The notes under the pieces are model-generated. The model was not told the origin of the DNA. It was given only the letters and a program-made list of their open reading frames with translations, and searched no databases. This document shows positions 42,164-51,620 of a DNA stretch of 64,000 nt, piece after piece. This stretch comes from Gaoshiqia sp050178015. GTDB lineage: Bacteria > Bacteroidota > Bacteroidia > Bacteroidales > Prolixibacteraceae. The position numbers and the translations under genes were made by a program. Each line of letters opens with the position of its first letter. Positions within the stretch are counted from its first letter, which is position 1. The DNA is taken from positions 28,533-92,532 of the forward strand of contig JBFXGM010000020.1 in the NCBI GenBank assembly GCA_050178015.1, written 5' to 3'.

Positions 42164-42410
42164 TTACTCGGCGGCTTCTCTCAAAATACAGTCGTACTTG
42201 GCCTCGGCCGGATCTTCGTGGTACCTCTGCATTTGCAGGATTTCGACCCCGGCACGAATGACCGGCCCCTCTCCCATCGGAATGCTTGCTGACAGCTAGC
42301 GGAAGGGTTTCGTCGCGGTTGGGCTGCAACTGCACCTGAGCGGAAACAGCAGGAGCAAAAAGCAAGGCCGACAGGCTGGCTTTTTTCAGGGTTGATAGCA
42401 GGGTTGTCAT
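42164..42410 (-). pseudogene. Decayed secreted-protein gene (internal deletion and frameshift)
   Basis: From ATG 42410 the minus strand encodes a convincing signal peptide (MTTLLSTLKKASLSALLFAP) followed by VSAQVQLQPNRDETLPLA; downstream of about 42295 that frame becomes Arg/Ser-rich junk. The neighbouring frame, from about 42290 to a TAA at 42164-42166, reads like a real protein C-terminus (GPVIRAGVEILQMQRYHEDP then AEAKYDCILREAAE). A head and a tail thus survive in different frames around 42295, with the middle gone. The family of the ancestor is not recognisable. It lies 10 bases upstream of the PL22-like gene, so it was once the first gene of this operon. Confidence 0.6.
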
Positions 42411-42582
42411 ATCAGGTGTTTCTCAACAATTCAGGTTAATGCCCTACAAAGGTCGTTCATCCCTTTCAAGTAGTGCTGGAATTCTGTACGCAATAACCAG
42501 GTCAAACTGTTTTTATACCAGAAATGATTGACAAATGATACTATCCTTTAACAATTTTCGATTTGATTTTTCACTCCTAAAA

Positions 42583-45500
42583 CTAAGAGCGAAACATTGG
42601 GGAGGGTTCAATAAGATATTTCTTTTTATATTCTGATGGCGTTTGACCAAAATGCTTTTTAAACTGCTTACTAAAATAGTCTGAATCGTTATATCCAACT
42701 TTAAAACATACTTCGCTTACATTCAGAACATTCTCTCTCAACAGAACCCCTGCCTTTTTCATCCGAAGGATGCGAACAAAATCTTTGGGAGAATAGCCCG
42801 AAATGCCTTTCATCTTTTTGTAGAACACCGTACGCCCGAAATTAAAATGCTCCAACAATTGGTCGATGGAAAAATCAGGATCAGACAAGTTTTCTTCCAC
42901 CAAGGTAACCACCTTTGTGATGAATTCCTGGTCGGACGAAGTTCGGGCCAAATCATTCGGCCCGGCTTCCAGGTCGCGCCCGAAGCGTTCTTTCAGCTGT
43001 TTGCGCTGCCTCAAAATGTTCTCGATCCGCTTTTGTAGATAGAGCACATTGAAAGGTTTGGTAATGTAATCATCTGCACCTGTTTCAATGCCTTCAATTT
43101 TATGTTCTTCCAGCGATTTGGCCGTCAGCAGCACAATGGGGATGTGACTGGTGTGAAATTCGTTTTTCAGCAATCCGGTTAGTTCAAGGCCGTCCATCTC
43201 GGGCATCATGATGTCGCAAATAATCAGGTCTGGACCCTCTTTTTTAGCCAGTTCCAACCCTTCGCGACCATTTGCCGCCTGAAATACCCGGTATTTTTGT
43301 CCCAGTTGCGTACTCAGCCAGCTTCGCAAGTCGGTATTGTCCTCCACCACCAGCAGGGTTTCTTTTTGCACCATACTGGTCTTGGTGTGGGTTTCGGTCT
43401 CCTCATCGCTATCGTCTTCGGCCACGCTGATGTATTGACTGGTGTATGTCAATTCGGGTTCTTCGGGCGCTGGTTGTGGCATGTCTGTTTCGGCAACCAG
43501 CCACGGAAGGGAAACGCAAAAGCAGCTACCCTGCCCAACCGTGCTTTCCACCCGGATAGAGCCGTTTTGCAGTTCCACCAGCTCTTTGGTGAGCGAAAGC
43601 CCCACGCCGGTACCCGATTCATCTTTCCAATGCGAGCGGCCACCGAAACTGAACCGTTCAAAAATCCGGGGCAGGTCTTGTTCGCGAATACCTTCGCCTT
43701 CGTCTTTCACCGAAATATTCAGATGCTTAGCCTCTTCGTCCACTTCCAGCATCAGTTCAATCGTCTTACCACTGGCGGTGTGCTTAAAGGCATTGGATAA
43801 CAGATTGAACACGATTTTTTCGAGCGATTTGTAATCGAGCGAGGCCTCTATCGAATCTGCTTGGTGTGTATATCGGAAACTGATCCTCTTTCTCTCGGCC
43901 AAGGGTACAAACGCGAGATAAATTTCATCCAGAAAACGCACGGCATCATCCGTGTAACGATTCACTTTGAAAAAGCCTTTCTGGATTTTGCGAAAATCCA
44001 TCAATTGGTCAATCAGCTCCAGCAACCGACGGGTATTTCGCTTTACCATCTTAAGTGGTGATGCCACGTTCGGCGGCAGGTTTTTATCGGACAGCAAATC
44101 CTCTACCGGCCCCAGGATCAAGGCCAATGGTGTTTTAAATTCGTGTGAGATACTGGTGTAAAATTTCAGTTTGTCATCGGCCAGCTGCTTTTCAAAGGCT
44201 ACTTCATGCTTCAGGCGAATCCGTTCGAGGATGAAGCGCCTGGCCAGGAAAAATACCCCAATGGCCACCAGCAGGTAAACCAGATAAGCCCAGGTGGTTT
44301 TCCAGGGAGGCGGGAATATGGTGATGGCCAGTGTCATCTCGGGGTTTACCCAAAGACCATCGCTATTGGACGCTTTTAGCCGGAACAGATACTCGCCGGG
44401 TTGAAGATCGCGGTATATGGACCGGTTCAGGTTGCCCGAGTTGTTCCAGTTTTCCTCGTAATCATCCAGTTTAAACGCATACTGAATGTTTGAAGGCCTC
44501 TTAAAGTCAAGCGCGGCAAACTCGAAGGTGATAAAGTTTTCGTTGTACTTTAATCCCAATGGCTTCTCGGGATCACCCAGGTGAGGCCGGGCTTCGTTCA
44601 GCTTTTCCTGGTTGATTTCGCCATTTATCATTAGGTTGGTGAGCACTATCGGAACTTGTCGTTCTTCCTTTTGAATGTCTTTGGGATCGAACCAAACCAT
44701 GTCGGAAATGTGCCCGAAAAGCAACAGACCAGTTGAGGTAAGAACAGCAGGACCTTCGGAAAACGAGTTCTCACCCAGCCCGTCGGAGGCATAATAATTT
44801 TCGAACAACCGGTTTTCCCGATCATATTTACACAATCCAAAGTCGGTCCCAATCCACAGGTTGTTCCACTTGTCTTCCACCATGCTCAGGACCAGGTTAC
44901 TCGAAAGTCCATCTTTCTGCCAGATCTGTTCAAAAGAAAACCTTTCCGGCCATCCCGGTAACAACTTATTTACACCGCCGCCATAGGTTCCTACCCATAT
45001 TTCCTGGTTCGAATCTTCGTAAATGCAAATGATATCGTTGTAAGAAAGACTGCCCGGATGTACTGACCGTTGAATTTGCCGGAATTTTTTGTTATCGGTG
45101 TCCCGGTATTCTGCAGCCATGAAATTCAATCCGCTGGCCGTACCAATCCACAGGTTTCCTTTCGAGTCTTCCAGAAAACAACGTACCCGATTGTCGGTAA
45201 TGGCAAACTTGTCGTTCTCATTTTCCAGGTAATGCAAAATTTGCTGGTTTTCGGTCAGTGGGTTACGAATGACATTCACGCCGCCATGATACAAGGCCAC
45301 CCACATTTGCCCGGCCCGGTCTTCGTGCAAATCGAACACAGCATTGAACGACAGATTTCCTCTTGTATTGGAATAATTACTGATATGCACCGTTTCGAGC
45401 GACCTTGGAATTGGGAATCCGGTTCTCGGAAGGTTGGTCAGCACATATATGCCGTCGCCTTTGGTGCCGATCCAGATATTCCGGTCGCGGTCTTCCTCGA

Positions 45501-47001
45501 AAGCATACACGCCGGTGGAGATTTTCTGCCCCCCCAGTAAATCATTCAGCATGAATAAAGGCTTCATTTGTTGGTCATACACCACCACTTCTCCACGCTT
45601 ATTACCGGTCCATATCCATTGCCGGCTATCCTCGAAGATGGCCCGAACTTCTCCCTGAAAATCAGTGGAAGCATTATCTCCCCCCAAATTGTGAAAATTG
45701 TTCTGCCTGAGATCAATCTTATTCACACCACGTTTGTAGGTACCGGCCCATAAGTTTCCCGATCGGTCTTCGAAAAGAGAAAGGACCAGGTTGGACGACA
45801 AGCTTCCAAGGTTATTTTCCTCGTGCAGATACTGGTGAAACTGCCCGGTTTCGCGATTGAAACGGGAAATGCCGCCACCGTAAATCCCCACCCACAGCTG
45901 ATCGTTGTGGTCTTCCCAAAAGATTTGCTTCTCCCCTTCGAGAATGGATTGCCTGATCTCGGGCTGAAGCGGGTAATTGGTGAATTCAAGGGTTTCGGGC
46001 TGAAAACGGCAAACGCCCCGCTGGTTGGTCACCAGCCAAAAATCATCGTATCGGTCGTGGTAGGCCGAGGAGATGTAATTGTTGACCAAGCCACTATTTC
46101 GAGCTGTAACGTATTGGCTCTGATTGTTTTTCTCGTCGATCAACCAAAGACCGTCGCGGGTGCCGATCACCACTTTCCCGGTCCGGGTGCCATCGATAAA
46201 ACTGACCCTGCGGTCGCGCGACGAAGAGGCGGCATTTCTCCAAAAAAGGCTGACCGTTTCGTCCTTCATCTGAAAGATTTCGCTCGTCTGACAACCTATC
46301 CAGATTGCGCTATCCGATTCAAAGATATTCACAACACTGTACCCCGGATCGGTGAGATAATTTCGGGCCCGGTGAAATTCACGTTCTGGAAGACGGTCGT
46401 CGGGTATATAGCACATGCCGGTAGAAGTACCAATCCACACGCCATTGTGCCGGGCAGCTTTCACAAAGTTAAGATTGTCCGAAGGCAAAACATTCGTTTT
46501 ATTCAACCAGCTAATGGTTAACTCGGAAGCCCCGGCTGAGGAAATGACTCGTGCACAGCCCATCCCATTGACATACAACCACATCACCCCGGGCGAGGAT
46601 TCGTACATAAAATGAATCGTGCTTTCGGCCACATCCTTTCCCAGAGCAGACGGGAAGTTGATGAAGGTTTCCGTTGCCGGATCGAAGCGGTGGGCTTGGT
46701 CTTCGTAAGTCATCAGCCAGATGTAACCCAAACCGTCCTGATAAATTTCGCGGATTTTATTACTACTGATTGAAGTCGTGTCGTCGGGCCTGAACTCGAA
46801 GGTTTTGAACTGCTGTCCGTCAAAGCGGCTCAGGCCGTTAAGGGTGCCAAACCACAAATACCCTTCGCGATCCTGAAACATGGTACGTACCGAGTTGTTG
46901 GCCAGCCCATCTTCAACGGTCAGGTGCTCAAAAGAAAATCGTTTTTGAGCCGAGACCAGACCAACCAGCAAAACAAGCACTATGGTACCGTAAAACCGCA
47001 T
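42583..47001 (-). CDS. Hybrid two-component system regulator (HTCS)
   Basis: A 1472-residue all-in-one sensor and transcription factor. Signal peptide (1-18), then a periplasmic sensor of two seven-bladed Reg_prop propellers (about 20-760, repeats like YLWFGTLNGLSRFDG) and a Y_Y_Y domain (about 800-880), transmembrane helix at about 903-922, histidine kinase with H953 in ISHEFKTPL, ATPase N-box N1070 and G-box GTGVGLSL, receiver with phospho-acceptor D1263 and K1315, and a C-terminal AraC-type helix-turn-helix (about 1365-1463). HTCS proteins bind a specific oligosaccharide in the periplasm and switch on their polysaccharide locus. Position between the rhamnogalacturonan operon and the GH146 gene suggests control of either or both. 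Confidence 0.96.
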   Translation of the reverse strand: MRFYGTIVLVLLVGLVSAQKRFSFEHLTVEDGLANNSVRTMFQDREGYLWFGTLNGLSRFDGQQFKTFEFRPDDTTSISSNKIREIYQDGLGYIWLMTYEDQAHRFDPATETFINFPSALGKDVAESTIHFMYESSPGVMWLYVNGMGCARVISSAGASELTISWLNKTNVLPSDNLNFVKAARHNGVWIGTSTGMCYIPDDRLPEREFHRARNYLTDPGYSVVNIFESDSAIWIGCQTSEIFQMKDETVSLFWRNAASSSRDRRVSFIDGTRTGKVVIGTRDGLWLIDEKNNQSQYVTARNSGLVNNYISSAYHDRYDDFWLVTNQRGVCRFQPETLEFTNYPLQPEIRQSILEGEKQIFWEDHNDQLWVGIYGGGISRFNRETGQFHQYLHEENNLGSLSSNLVLSLFEDRSGNLWAGTYKRGVNKIDLRQNNFHNLGGDNASTDFQGEVRAIFEDSRQWIWTGNKRGEVVVYDQQMKPLFMLNDLLGGQKISTGVYAFEEDRDRNIWIGTKGDGIYVLTNLPRTGFPIPRSLETVHISNYSNTRGNLSFNAVFDLHEDRAGQMWVALYHGGVNVIRNPLTENQQILHYLENENDKFAITDNRVRCFLEDSKGNLWIGTASGLNFMAAEYRDTDNKKFRQIQRSVHPGSLSYNDIICIYEDSNQEIWVGTYGGGVNKLLPGWPERFSFEQIWQKDGLSSNLVLSMVEDKWNNLWIGTDFGLCKYDRENRLFENYYASDGLGENSFSEGPAVLTSTGLLLFGHISDMVWFDPKDIQKEERQVPIVLTNLMINGEINQEKLNEARPHLGDPEKPLGLKYNENFITFEFAALDFKRPSNIQYAFKLDDYEENWNNSGNLNRSIYRDLQPGEYLFRLKASNSDGLWVNPEMTLAITIFPPPWKTTWAYLVYLLVAIGVFFLARRFILERIRLKHEVAFEKQLADDKLKFYTSISHEFKTPLALILGPVEDLLSDKNLPPNVASPLKMVKRNTRRLLELIDQLMDFRKIQKGFFKVNRYTDDAVRFLDEIYLAFVPLAERKRISFRYTHQADSIEASLDYKSLEKIVFNLLSNAFKHTASGKTIELMLEVDEEAKHLNISVKDEGEGIREQDLPRIFERFSFGGRSHWKDESGTGVGLSLTKELVELQNGSIRVESTVGQGSCFCVSLPWLVAETDMPQPAPEEPELTYTSQYISVAEDDSDEETETHTKTSMVQKETLLVVEDNTDLRSWLSTQLGQKYRVFQAANGREGLELAKKEGPDLIICDIMMPEMDGLELTGLLKNEFHTSHIPIVLLTAKSLEEHKIEGIETGADDYITKPFNVLYLQKRIENILRQRKQLKERFGRDLEAGPNDLARTSSDQEFITKVVTLVEENLSDPDFSIDQLLEHFNFGRTVFYKKMKGISGYSPKDFVRILRMKKAGVLLRENVLNVSEVCFKVGYNDSDYFSKQFKKHFGQTPSEYKKKYLIEPSPMFRS

Positions 47002-47179
47002 AAGCCAGGCAGATTAGTTTTCTATTCGTTCCTCCACATCCGGCAAATCGGCCCTGAAGCCACCTGCCGGCACCCCGATTGGGTGTCGTAAAAATAGAAA
47101 AAGTTCGGAAGAAACCAGAATCGCACAATCAGATACCATCCCGCGCGAGTCAGGTTTCCTCCGATAAGCAGGTGGTCAA

Positions 47180-49543
47180 TTACCTTTTCATCAGCCTCAC
47201 TTCATAAATACCTCCGGCTACTGATCCGGGGTTAGCTTCAAATTTCACACGAAGTTTTCCATCGGCCTTCTCCAGGATAGATTGCGGAATTTCATAATCT
47301 ACCGTATAAAATTCAGGTCCTTTACTGCCGTCCAGGCTTACATCGGCCAGTTTTTCGCCACTGATACTGATGCTGAAATGGCGGTCCTTATCGGCGCCAA
47401 AGTACATGATACGCAATTTCCCGGCTTCGGTGTTTTTGTCGGTCAACAGATAGCTGAACCAGCCTGTAGCATCGCGCCAATGCCTGCCTTGGTTTACGCC
47501 AGCATTGGTACGCTCACTTTCAATAAAATGATCCGATTCGGGCTGTTGCTCACCCGGGAAAACCAAATCAACAGTAGCTAGTTCGAGCGCTGCTTTTGCG
47601 GCTTCTTCCATCGCTGTTTTGACTTCCATTTCTTTCAGCTCTTCGGCACTTACACGCTGAAAATATACAACATAGCGCGACTCATGCAAGCGAAAAAAAG
47701 GAATCAACTCCAGGTTGGCAAATTTTCCCGGGGATAAATTTTCGAGCGTGAAAGTCATCGGCTTTCCTGCTACAGGTTTTACCAGGGAAGTTAGTTGATC
47801 CTCGGGTGCGACAATTACCTGCATTTCGTTGAGCGGGTATTTCTCGCCCGAAGCGATGTGGCCTCCACGGCTATCGTCAGCATACAGTCCTTTCATGTTC
47901 AGGGTATCGGTTTTGGCAGCCAACACGATGGGGCCATGCAGGAACGAGTAGTAATTTTTCCCGTCGGGCAACTGTTCAACGCGAGTACGCATGGGCAGGG
48001 CAAGATCGACCCGGTCGCCTTTTTTCCAGGTCCTTTTCACTGCCGCATACTCACCAGGAGCACCGGAAACCACCACCTCTTTTCCGTTCACTTTTATTTG
48101 GAGAGCGCCACGATCCATCCATTCCGGATAACGGATGTGAAGGGTAAATTCGCTTTTAGTTTTCGGATTGATAAATAGTGTACTGGTTTCGGCATCCGGG
48201 AAGCGGGTTTCCTGCACCAGTTCCAGGCCTTTTTCCTTCCAGTTTAGGGTTGACGGAATAAACAGGTTGACATAAAGGTCGTTGCCCGAGTGGGAATAAA
48301 TCAATTCACCGTATTTGGTGTGGTTTTCGAGGCCCGAGCCCACGCAACACCAAAAACTGGTAGGCGGTTGCGAATACACCCGGTAGTGGCCGGGGCGCAT
48401 GGGTGTGAAATAAACAAAACCGCCATGCTCCGGCTCTTCGGTTGACAGGATGTGGTTATACAAAGCCCGCTCGTAATAATCCATATACTTAACCAGCGGA
48501 TCGCTCAGGAACAACTGCCGGGTCAGTTTCAGCATGTTGTAGGTGTTGCAGGTTTCGGGGCCCTGCTCACTTGAAATCATGCCCGAGTAGTCGTCAACCG
48601 GATGAAAATGCTCGCGAACGCTGTTGCCTCCAATCGACACGGAACGCTTGTCAACCACATTTTCCCAGAAGAAACGGGCAGCATCGGCCCACGAATCGTC
48701 GCCACACACTTCGGCAATACGCTTGTAACCAATCACCTTCGGTATTTGCGTATTGGCATGCATACCGGTGAGGCGGTCTTCGTGCTTCAACAGCGGATCC
48801 AAAACAGCCCTATGCGAAAACTGCCTGGCCAGCTCCAAATATTTTTCATCGCCGGTAATCGCGGCCACATCGGCAAATACCTCGTTCAGCCCACCGTGTT
48901 CGCTGCGCAACATATCCTGAATTTGTTCATCCGACAGGTCCTTCACCAAACGAATGGCCCAATCGGTAAGCTGAATGAGCATTTCTTTGGCTTCGTCGCT
49001 GCCGCCAAAAGCATAGGCGTCGTAAAGGCCGGCATAAATTTTATGAATGTTGTACAGCGGCACCCACTTCTTGTTCAAACTGAAGGAACCGGCATCAATC
49101 TTTCCTTCCGCGATGTCTTGCCAGATCGCTTTTCCACCAGGAACTCCCGACAAATAGCCATCGCCGTTGGCGTCCTGCGAACGCTTGAGTTCCGACAACA
49201 TGTAGTCCATCCGTTCTTTCATCCGTTCGTCGCCGGTTGCTGCATACATTTTGGAAAGGGCAGAAAGGTAATGCCCCCCAATATGCCCGTCCAAACCGGT
49301 ATTTTCCCAGTTACCGTAGTTTTCGGCTTTGGGCTGAAGACCGGCTTCCTTCAAATACGGCGCTAACAATCGGTCCATATCCAGGTCCAGGATGTAGTTC
49401 ATGTCCGTCATCATGGCCTGCCTGAACGGGCTATCGAGCAAACGCACTTCCGACAGCTGAAAGGCTTCGGCTACTTTCTTTTGTTGGGCTGCTGCCATAA
49501 AAGGCAGAAGGGCGAATAATAAGATCAGGTTTTTAAGTTTCAT
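47180..49543 (-). CDS. GH127/GH146-type beta-L-arabinofuranosidase
   Basis: A 787-residue exported enzyme (signal peptide ending AAAQ-Q). The (alpha/alpha)6 catalytic domain carries the zinc-thiolate active site of the family: E330 and C332 in GPETCNTY, and the Cys pair C399/C400 in SFWCCVGSG; by comparison with HypBA1 one Cys of the pair is the nucleophile. The YGNWENTGLDGHIGGHYLSALS segment is closer to GH146 than to GH127 in my judgement. A long beta-rich C-terminal extension follows. The enzyme would release beta-L-arabinofuranose. Its start is 1 base after the stop of the small Tat-signal gene, implying coupled translation. Confidence 0.9.
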   Translation of the reverse strand: MKLKNLILLFALLPFMAAAQQKKVAEAFQLSEVRLLDSPFRQAMMTDMNYILDLDMDRLLAPYLKEAGLQPKAENYGNWENTGLDGHIGGHYLSALSKMYAATGDERMKERMDYMLSELKRSQDANGDGYLSGVPGGKAIWQDIAEGKIDAGSFSLNKKWVPLYNIHKIYAGLYDAYAFGGSDEAKEMLIQLTDWAIRLVKDLSDEQIQDMLRSEHGGLNEVFADVAAITGDEKYLELARQFSHRAVLDPLLKHEDRLTGMHANTQIPKVIGYKRIAEVCGDDSWADAARFFWENVVDKRSVSIGGNSVREHFHPVDDYSGMISSEQGPETCNTYNMLKLTRQLFLSDPLVKYMDYYERALYNHILSTEEPEHGGFVYFTPMRPGHYRVYSQPPTSFWCCVGSGLENHTKYGELIYSHSGNDLYVNLFIPSTLNWKEKGLELVQETRFPDAETSTLFINPKTKSEFTLHIRYPEWMDRGALQIKVNGKEVVVSGAPGEYAAVKRTWKKGDRVDLALPMRTRVEQLPDGKNYYSFLHGPIVLAAKTDTLNMKGLYADDSRGGHIASGEKYPLNEMQVIVAPEDQLTSLVKPVAGKPMTFTLENLSPGKFANLELIPFFRLHESRYVVYFQRVSAEELKEMEVKTAMEEAAKAALELATVDLVFPGEQQPESDHFIESERTNAGVNQGRHWRDATGWFSYLLTDKNTEAGKLRIMYFGADKDRHFSISISGEKLADVSLDGSKGPEFYTVDYEIPQSILEKADGKLRVKFEANPGSVAGGIYEVRLMKR

Positions 49544-49544
49544 G

Positions 49545-50102
49545 TTATGATAGTTTTATTTGGTATTGACAACGATCGTTTCCCCGGTGAATGGATGAAA
49601 TAACCCGCGCTTCAACCGGACGCCCGGCCACTTTCGCGAACATCAGCTCGGCGAAGCCTTCGGAGCAATAGCACAAAACCGCCGATTTAATGCCCTTTTC
49701 CCGGTTCACCAATGGGCAAACGCAATAATTTTTGTTCTCGTCAGCCAGGATAATCTGCTCTTGCTCGTCGAAAGTAACCTTCCAGTTCCAGCTATCCTTC
49801 AAAAATTGGATAAACTTTTTCGGATTGCCGACATAATCCTGCAAAATGTCATCCATCTTCAACTGTTCGTAATGCACCCGGGCACAACGTTTCATGATTG
49901 CGCGCGACAGCTTTTCGTCAGTTTGTTCATCCAGGCTAAGCATCAGGGTCGAAATCCATTCCTGCATCAGCTTTTTCTGCGTATCCTCCGCCCCGTTGTC
50001 ACTGACTGCTTGGACTTTCTGAGCGGCCAAAAAGGAAAAACCGCAGAAACATCCTCCTGCGGCACATGCTTTTATTAGGAAATTTCTACGTGCGCTTTTC
50101 AT
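49545..50102 (-). CDS. Small Tat-signal, cysteine-rich protein of unknown function
   Basis: A 185-residue protein when started at ATG 50102 (MKSARRNFLIKACAAGGCFCG, a twin-arginine-like signal); a longer frame upstream adds no recognisable sequence. The mature part has cysteines in an ordered pattern: KRCARVHYEQ, YCVCPLV, LCYCSEGF and GNDRCQYQI near the end. The last motif resembles the C-terminus of L-2-amino-thiazoline-4-carboxylic acid hydrolase-like and V4R-like proteins, but that match is from memory of motif shape only. Cysteines could bind a metal or cofactor. The coding region ends 1 base before the GH146 gene, so the two are made together. Confidence 0.6.
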   Translation of the reverse strand: MKSARRNFLIKACAAGGCFCGFSFLAAQKVQAVSDNGAEDTQKKLMQEWISTLMLSLDEQTDEKLSRAIMKRCARVHYEQLKMDDILQDYVGNPKKFIQFLKDSWNWKVTFDEQEQIILADENKNYCVCPLVNREKGIKSAVLCYCSEGFAELMFAKVAGRPVEARVISSIHRGNDRCQYQIKLS

Positions 50103-50408
50103 GTGATTCAATTGTTTTTTTGAGTTTGCTTCGATTAAGGTTCGAATGTGTTGGGCATTTCTCTTCTCCAAACTGGCTAATCATGACTTCTCTTTTTGTA
50201 TTCGGAATTCATGGACAATTTGCTTTTCAAGCCGTAAGCAGAATCAACCTGCTCTTCCTCAGAAAATTATTATCAATAAAACTAATCCGACAATATATAG
50301 GATCAATAAACTCAATCAGTTTTGAATCAACAATATCTAAGCCAATAGGTGTCTTTGGTTCAATCCTTCATCCAGACAATTTGTTTGAAAGGCCTTTGTT
50401 AATTCAAA
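50103..50408. other. AT-rich intergenic region
   Basis: A 306-base AT-rich gap between the propeller lipoprotein and the small Tat-signal gene. An open frame on the plus strand runs through it into the flanking genes, but it has no recognisable features and overlaps both. No clear promoter or terminator was identified. Confidence 0.5.
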
Positions 50409-51425
50409 TCAGCCGTATATATATATTCCGTTACTCGTGCCGATCCATATTTTTTTATCAGGCGATCTTTCAATCGTATTTATGTACAAATCTTTAAAAG
50501 TTGTATCATCAACAATCCACTTCTCTCCATCGAAGATTACAAATACATTTGTGCCTATTCCCCAAATTGTGTCATGTTCATCTGTGACAATTCTAGTAAT
50601 ATTCAACTCATTGTCATATTGGATTTTCTGAGTACTAATTTCATCAAAAATAAAAAACTGGGGGCCGTTATGTGGTACGTCAGAAAATGTATAATCAATT
50701 GAAGCACATACTTGGTTTTTACTGTTAATTTGAATGTTTCCAAAAAGATAGGGAGTAAAGCCGAAGTTGTTGCTGTCATAAACTGTCCAGTTATTTTTAT
50801 CAATCTTAACCAGAGCTGATTCGTTTACTGTCCGGTACAATGCGAGCCAAATATTATCCTCCCTGTCAATTGCAACACTCCTAACTCCGTTGTATGGTAA
50901 ATCTGAATTTTCAGGAGTATATACAGTCCAACTTGTTCCATCATATTTCACAAGACCTCCCTCGAGATGGGAACTAGAAGAAAACCAGACACTTTTATTG
51001 GAGTCAACAATTATGTCGTGAACATACCCGACAGGAATATCCGAGTTTTTAGTCGTAAATTTACTAAAGTTCGTCCCATCGAATTTTACCAACCCGTCGC
51101 TACCAATCCAAATGTTGTCTTGATCGTCTACTGCAATATCCCAGATGAAACTTCCATCTTCAATCAGTGAATTTGTAGAATTATAAACTTGAATTTCAGT
51201 TGATTTTCTGTTATATTTTATCAATTCCGGATAATTCGTATCAATGGCCCAATTATAGGTGCCGATCCACGCATTACCCTCATTGTCAAAAGCAATCGAC
51301 ACTACATCAAATCCTTCCAGTATTGTTTCACTAAATTGATTCCCTGAGGGTATTATTTCTTCATCTGATTTGTTACAAGCAAGTATAAAAAACGGCAAAC
51401 AAAAAAGAAATAGGCAGTATTTCAT
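50409..51425 (-). CDS. Two-component-regulator-propeller-like lipoprotein
   Basis: A 338-residue lipoprotein (lipobox FILAC, Cys17) made almost wholly of Reg_prop-type beta-propeller repeats (for example IAVDDQDNIWIGSDGLVKFD, VAIDREDNIWLALYR, DKKIWIGTSNGIYIYG), the same repeat found in the sensor half of the HTCS, but with no transmembrane, kinase or output domain. It could be a surface or periplasmic binding protein, or a detached sensor. Base composition is clearly lower in GC than the neighbours (about 30-43% in sampled lines versus 50-60% in the hydrolase operon), suggesting separate acquisition. A strong terminator lies between it and GH127, so it is transcribed on its own. Confidence 0.75.
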   Translation of the reverse strand: MKYCLFLFCLPFFILACNKSDEEIIPSGNQFSETILEGFDVVSIAFDNEGNAWIGTYNWAIDTNYPELIKYNRKSTEIQVYNSTNSLIEDGSFIWDIAVDDQDNIWIGSDGLVKFDGTNFSKFTTKNSDIPVGYVHDIIVDSNKSVWFSSSSHLEGGLVKYDGTSWTVYTPENSDLPYNGVRSVAIDREDNIWLALYRTVNESALVKIDKNNWTVYDSNNFGFTPYLFGNIQINSKNQVCASIDYTFSDVPHNGPQFFIFDEISTQKIQYDNELNITRIVTDEHDTIWGIGTNVFVIFDGEKWIVDDTTFKDLYINTIERSPDKKIWIGTSNGIYIYG

Positions 51426-51543
51426 GATAATATTTTTTGAATCTGATTTTTAGAAGGAAAACAAACAACTCTTTCCTCTAAAAACCTCAGCACAATTCGC
51501 ACTTATTTTTCGGTCTTTTACTACTGTTTTTATAAAAGATCAT

Positions 51544-51584
51544 AAAAAGTGAAGCTCAATTGCAAGAGTGAGCTTCACTTTTTT
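51544..51584. terminator. Bidirectional terminator after GH127
   Basis: AAAAAGTGAAGCTCA (51544-51558) and TGAGCTTCACTTTTT (51569-51583) form a perfect 15-bp stem with A- and T-runs on both sides. Confidence 0.9.
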
Positions 51585-51620
51585 GTTAGCTTGAGAGGTA
51601 TTTCTTCCTATTGGTAAAAC

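Noticed and set aside
50066..50497. 143-codon plus-strand open frame in the AT-rich gap
   Set aside because: It overlaps the ends of two minus-strand genes, has random-looking composition and no domain; stop-poor AT-rich DNA explains it.
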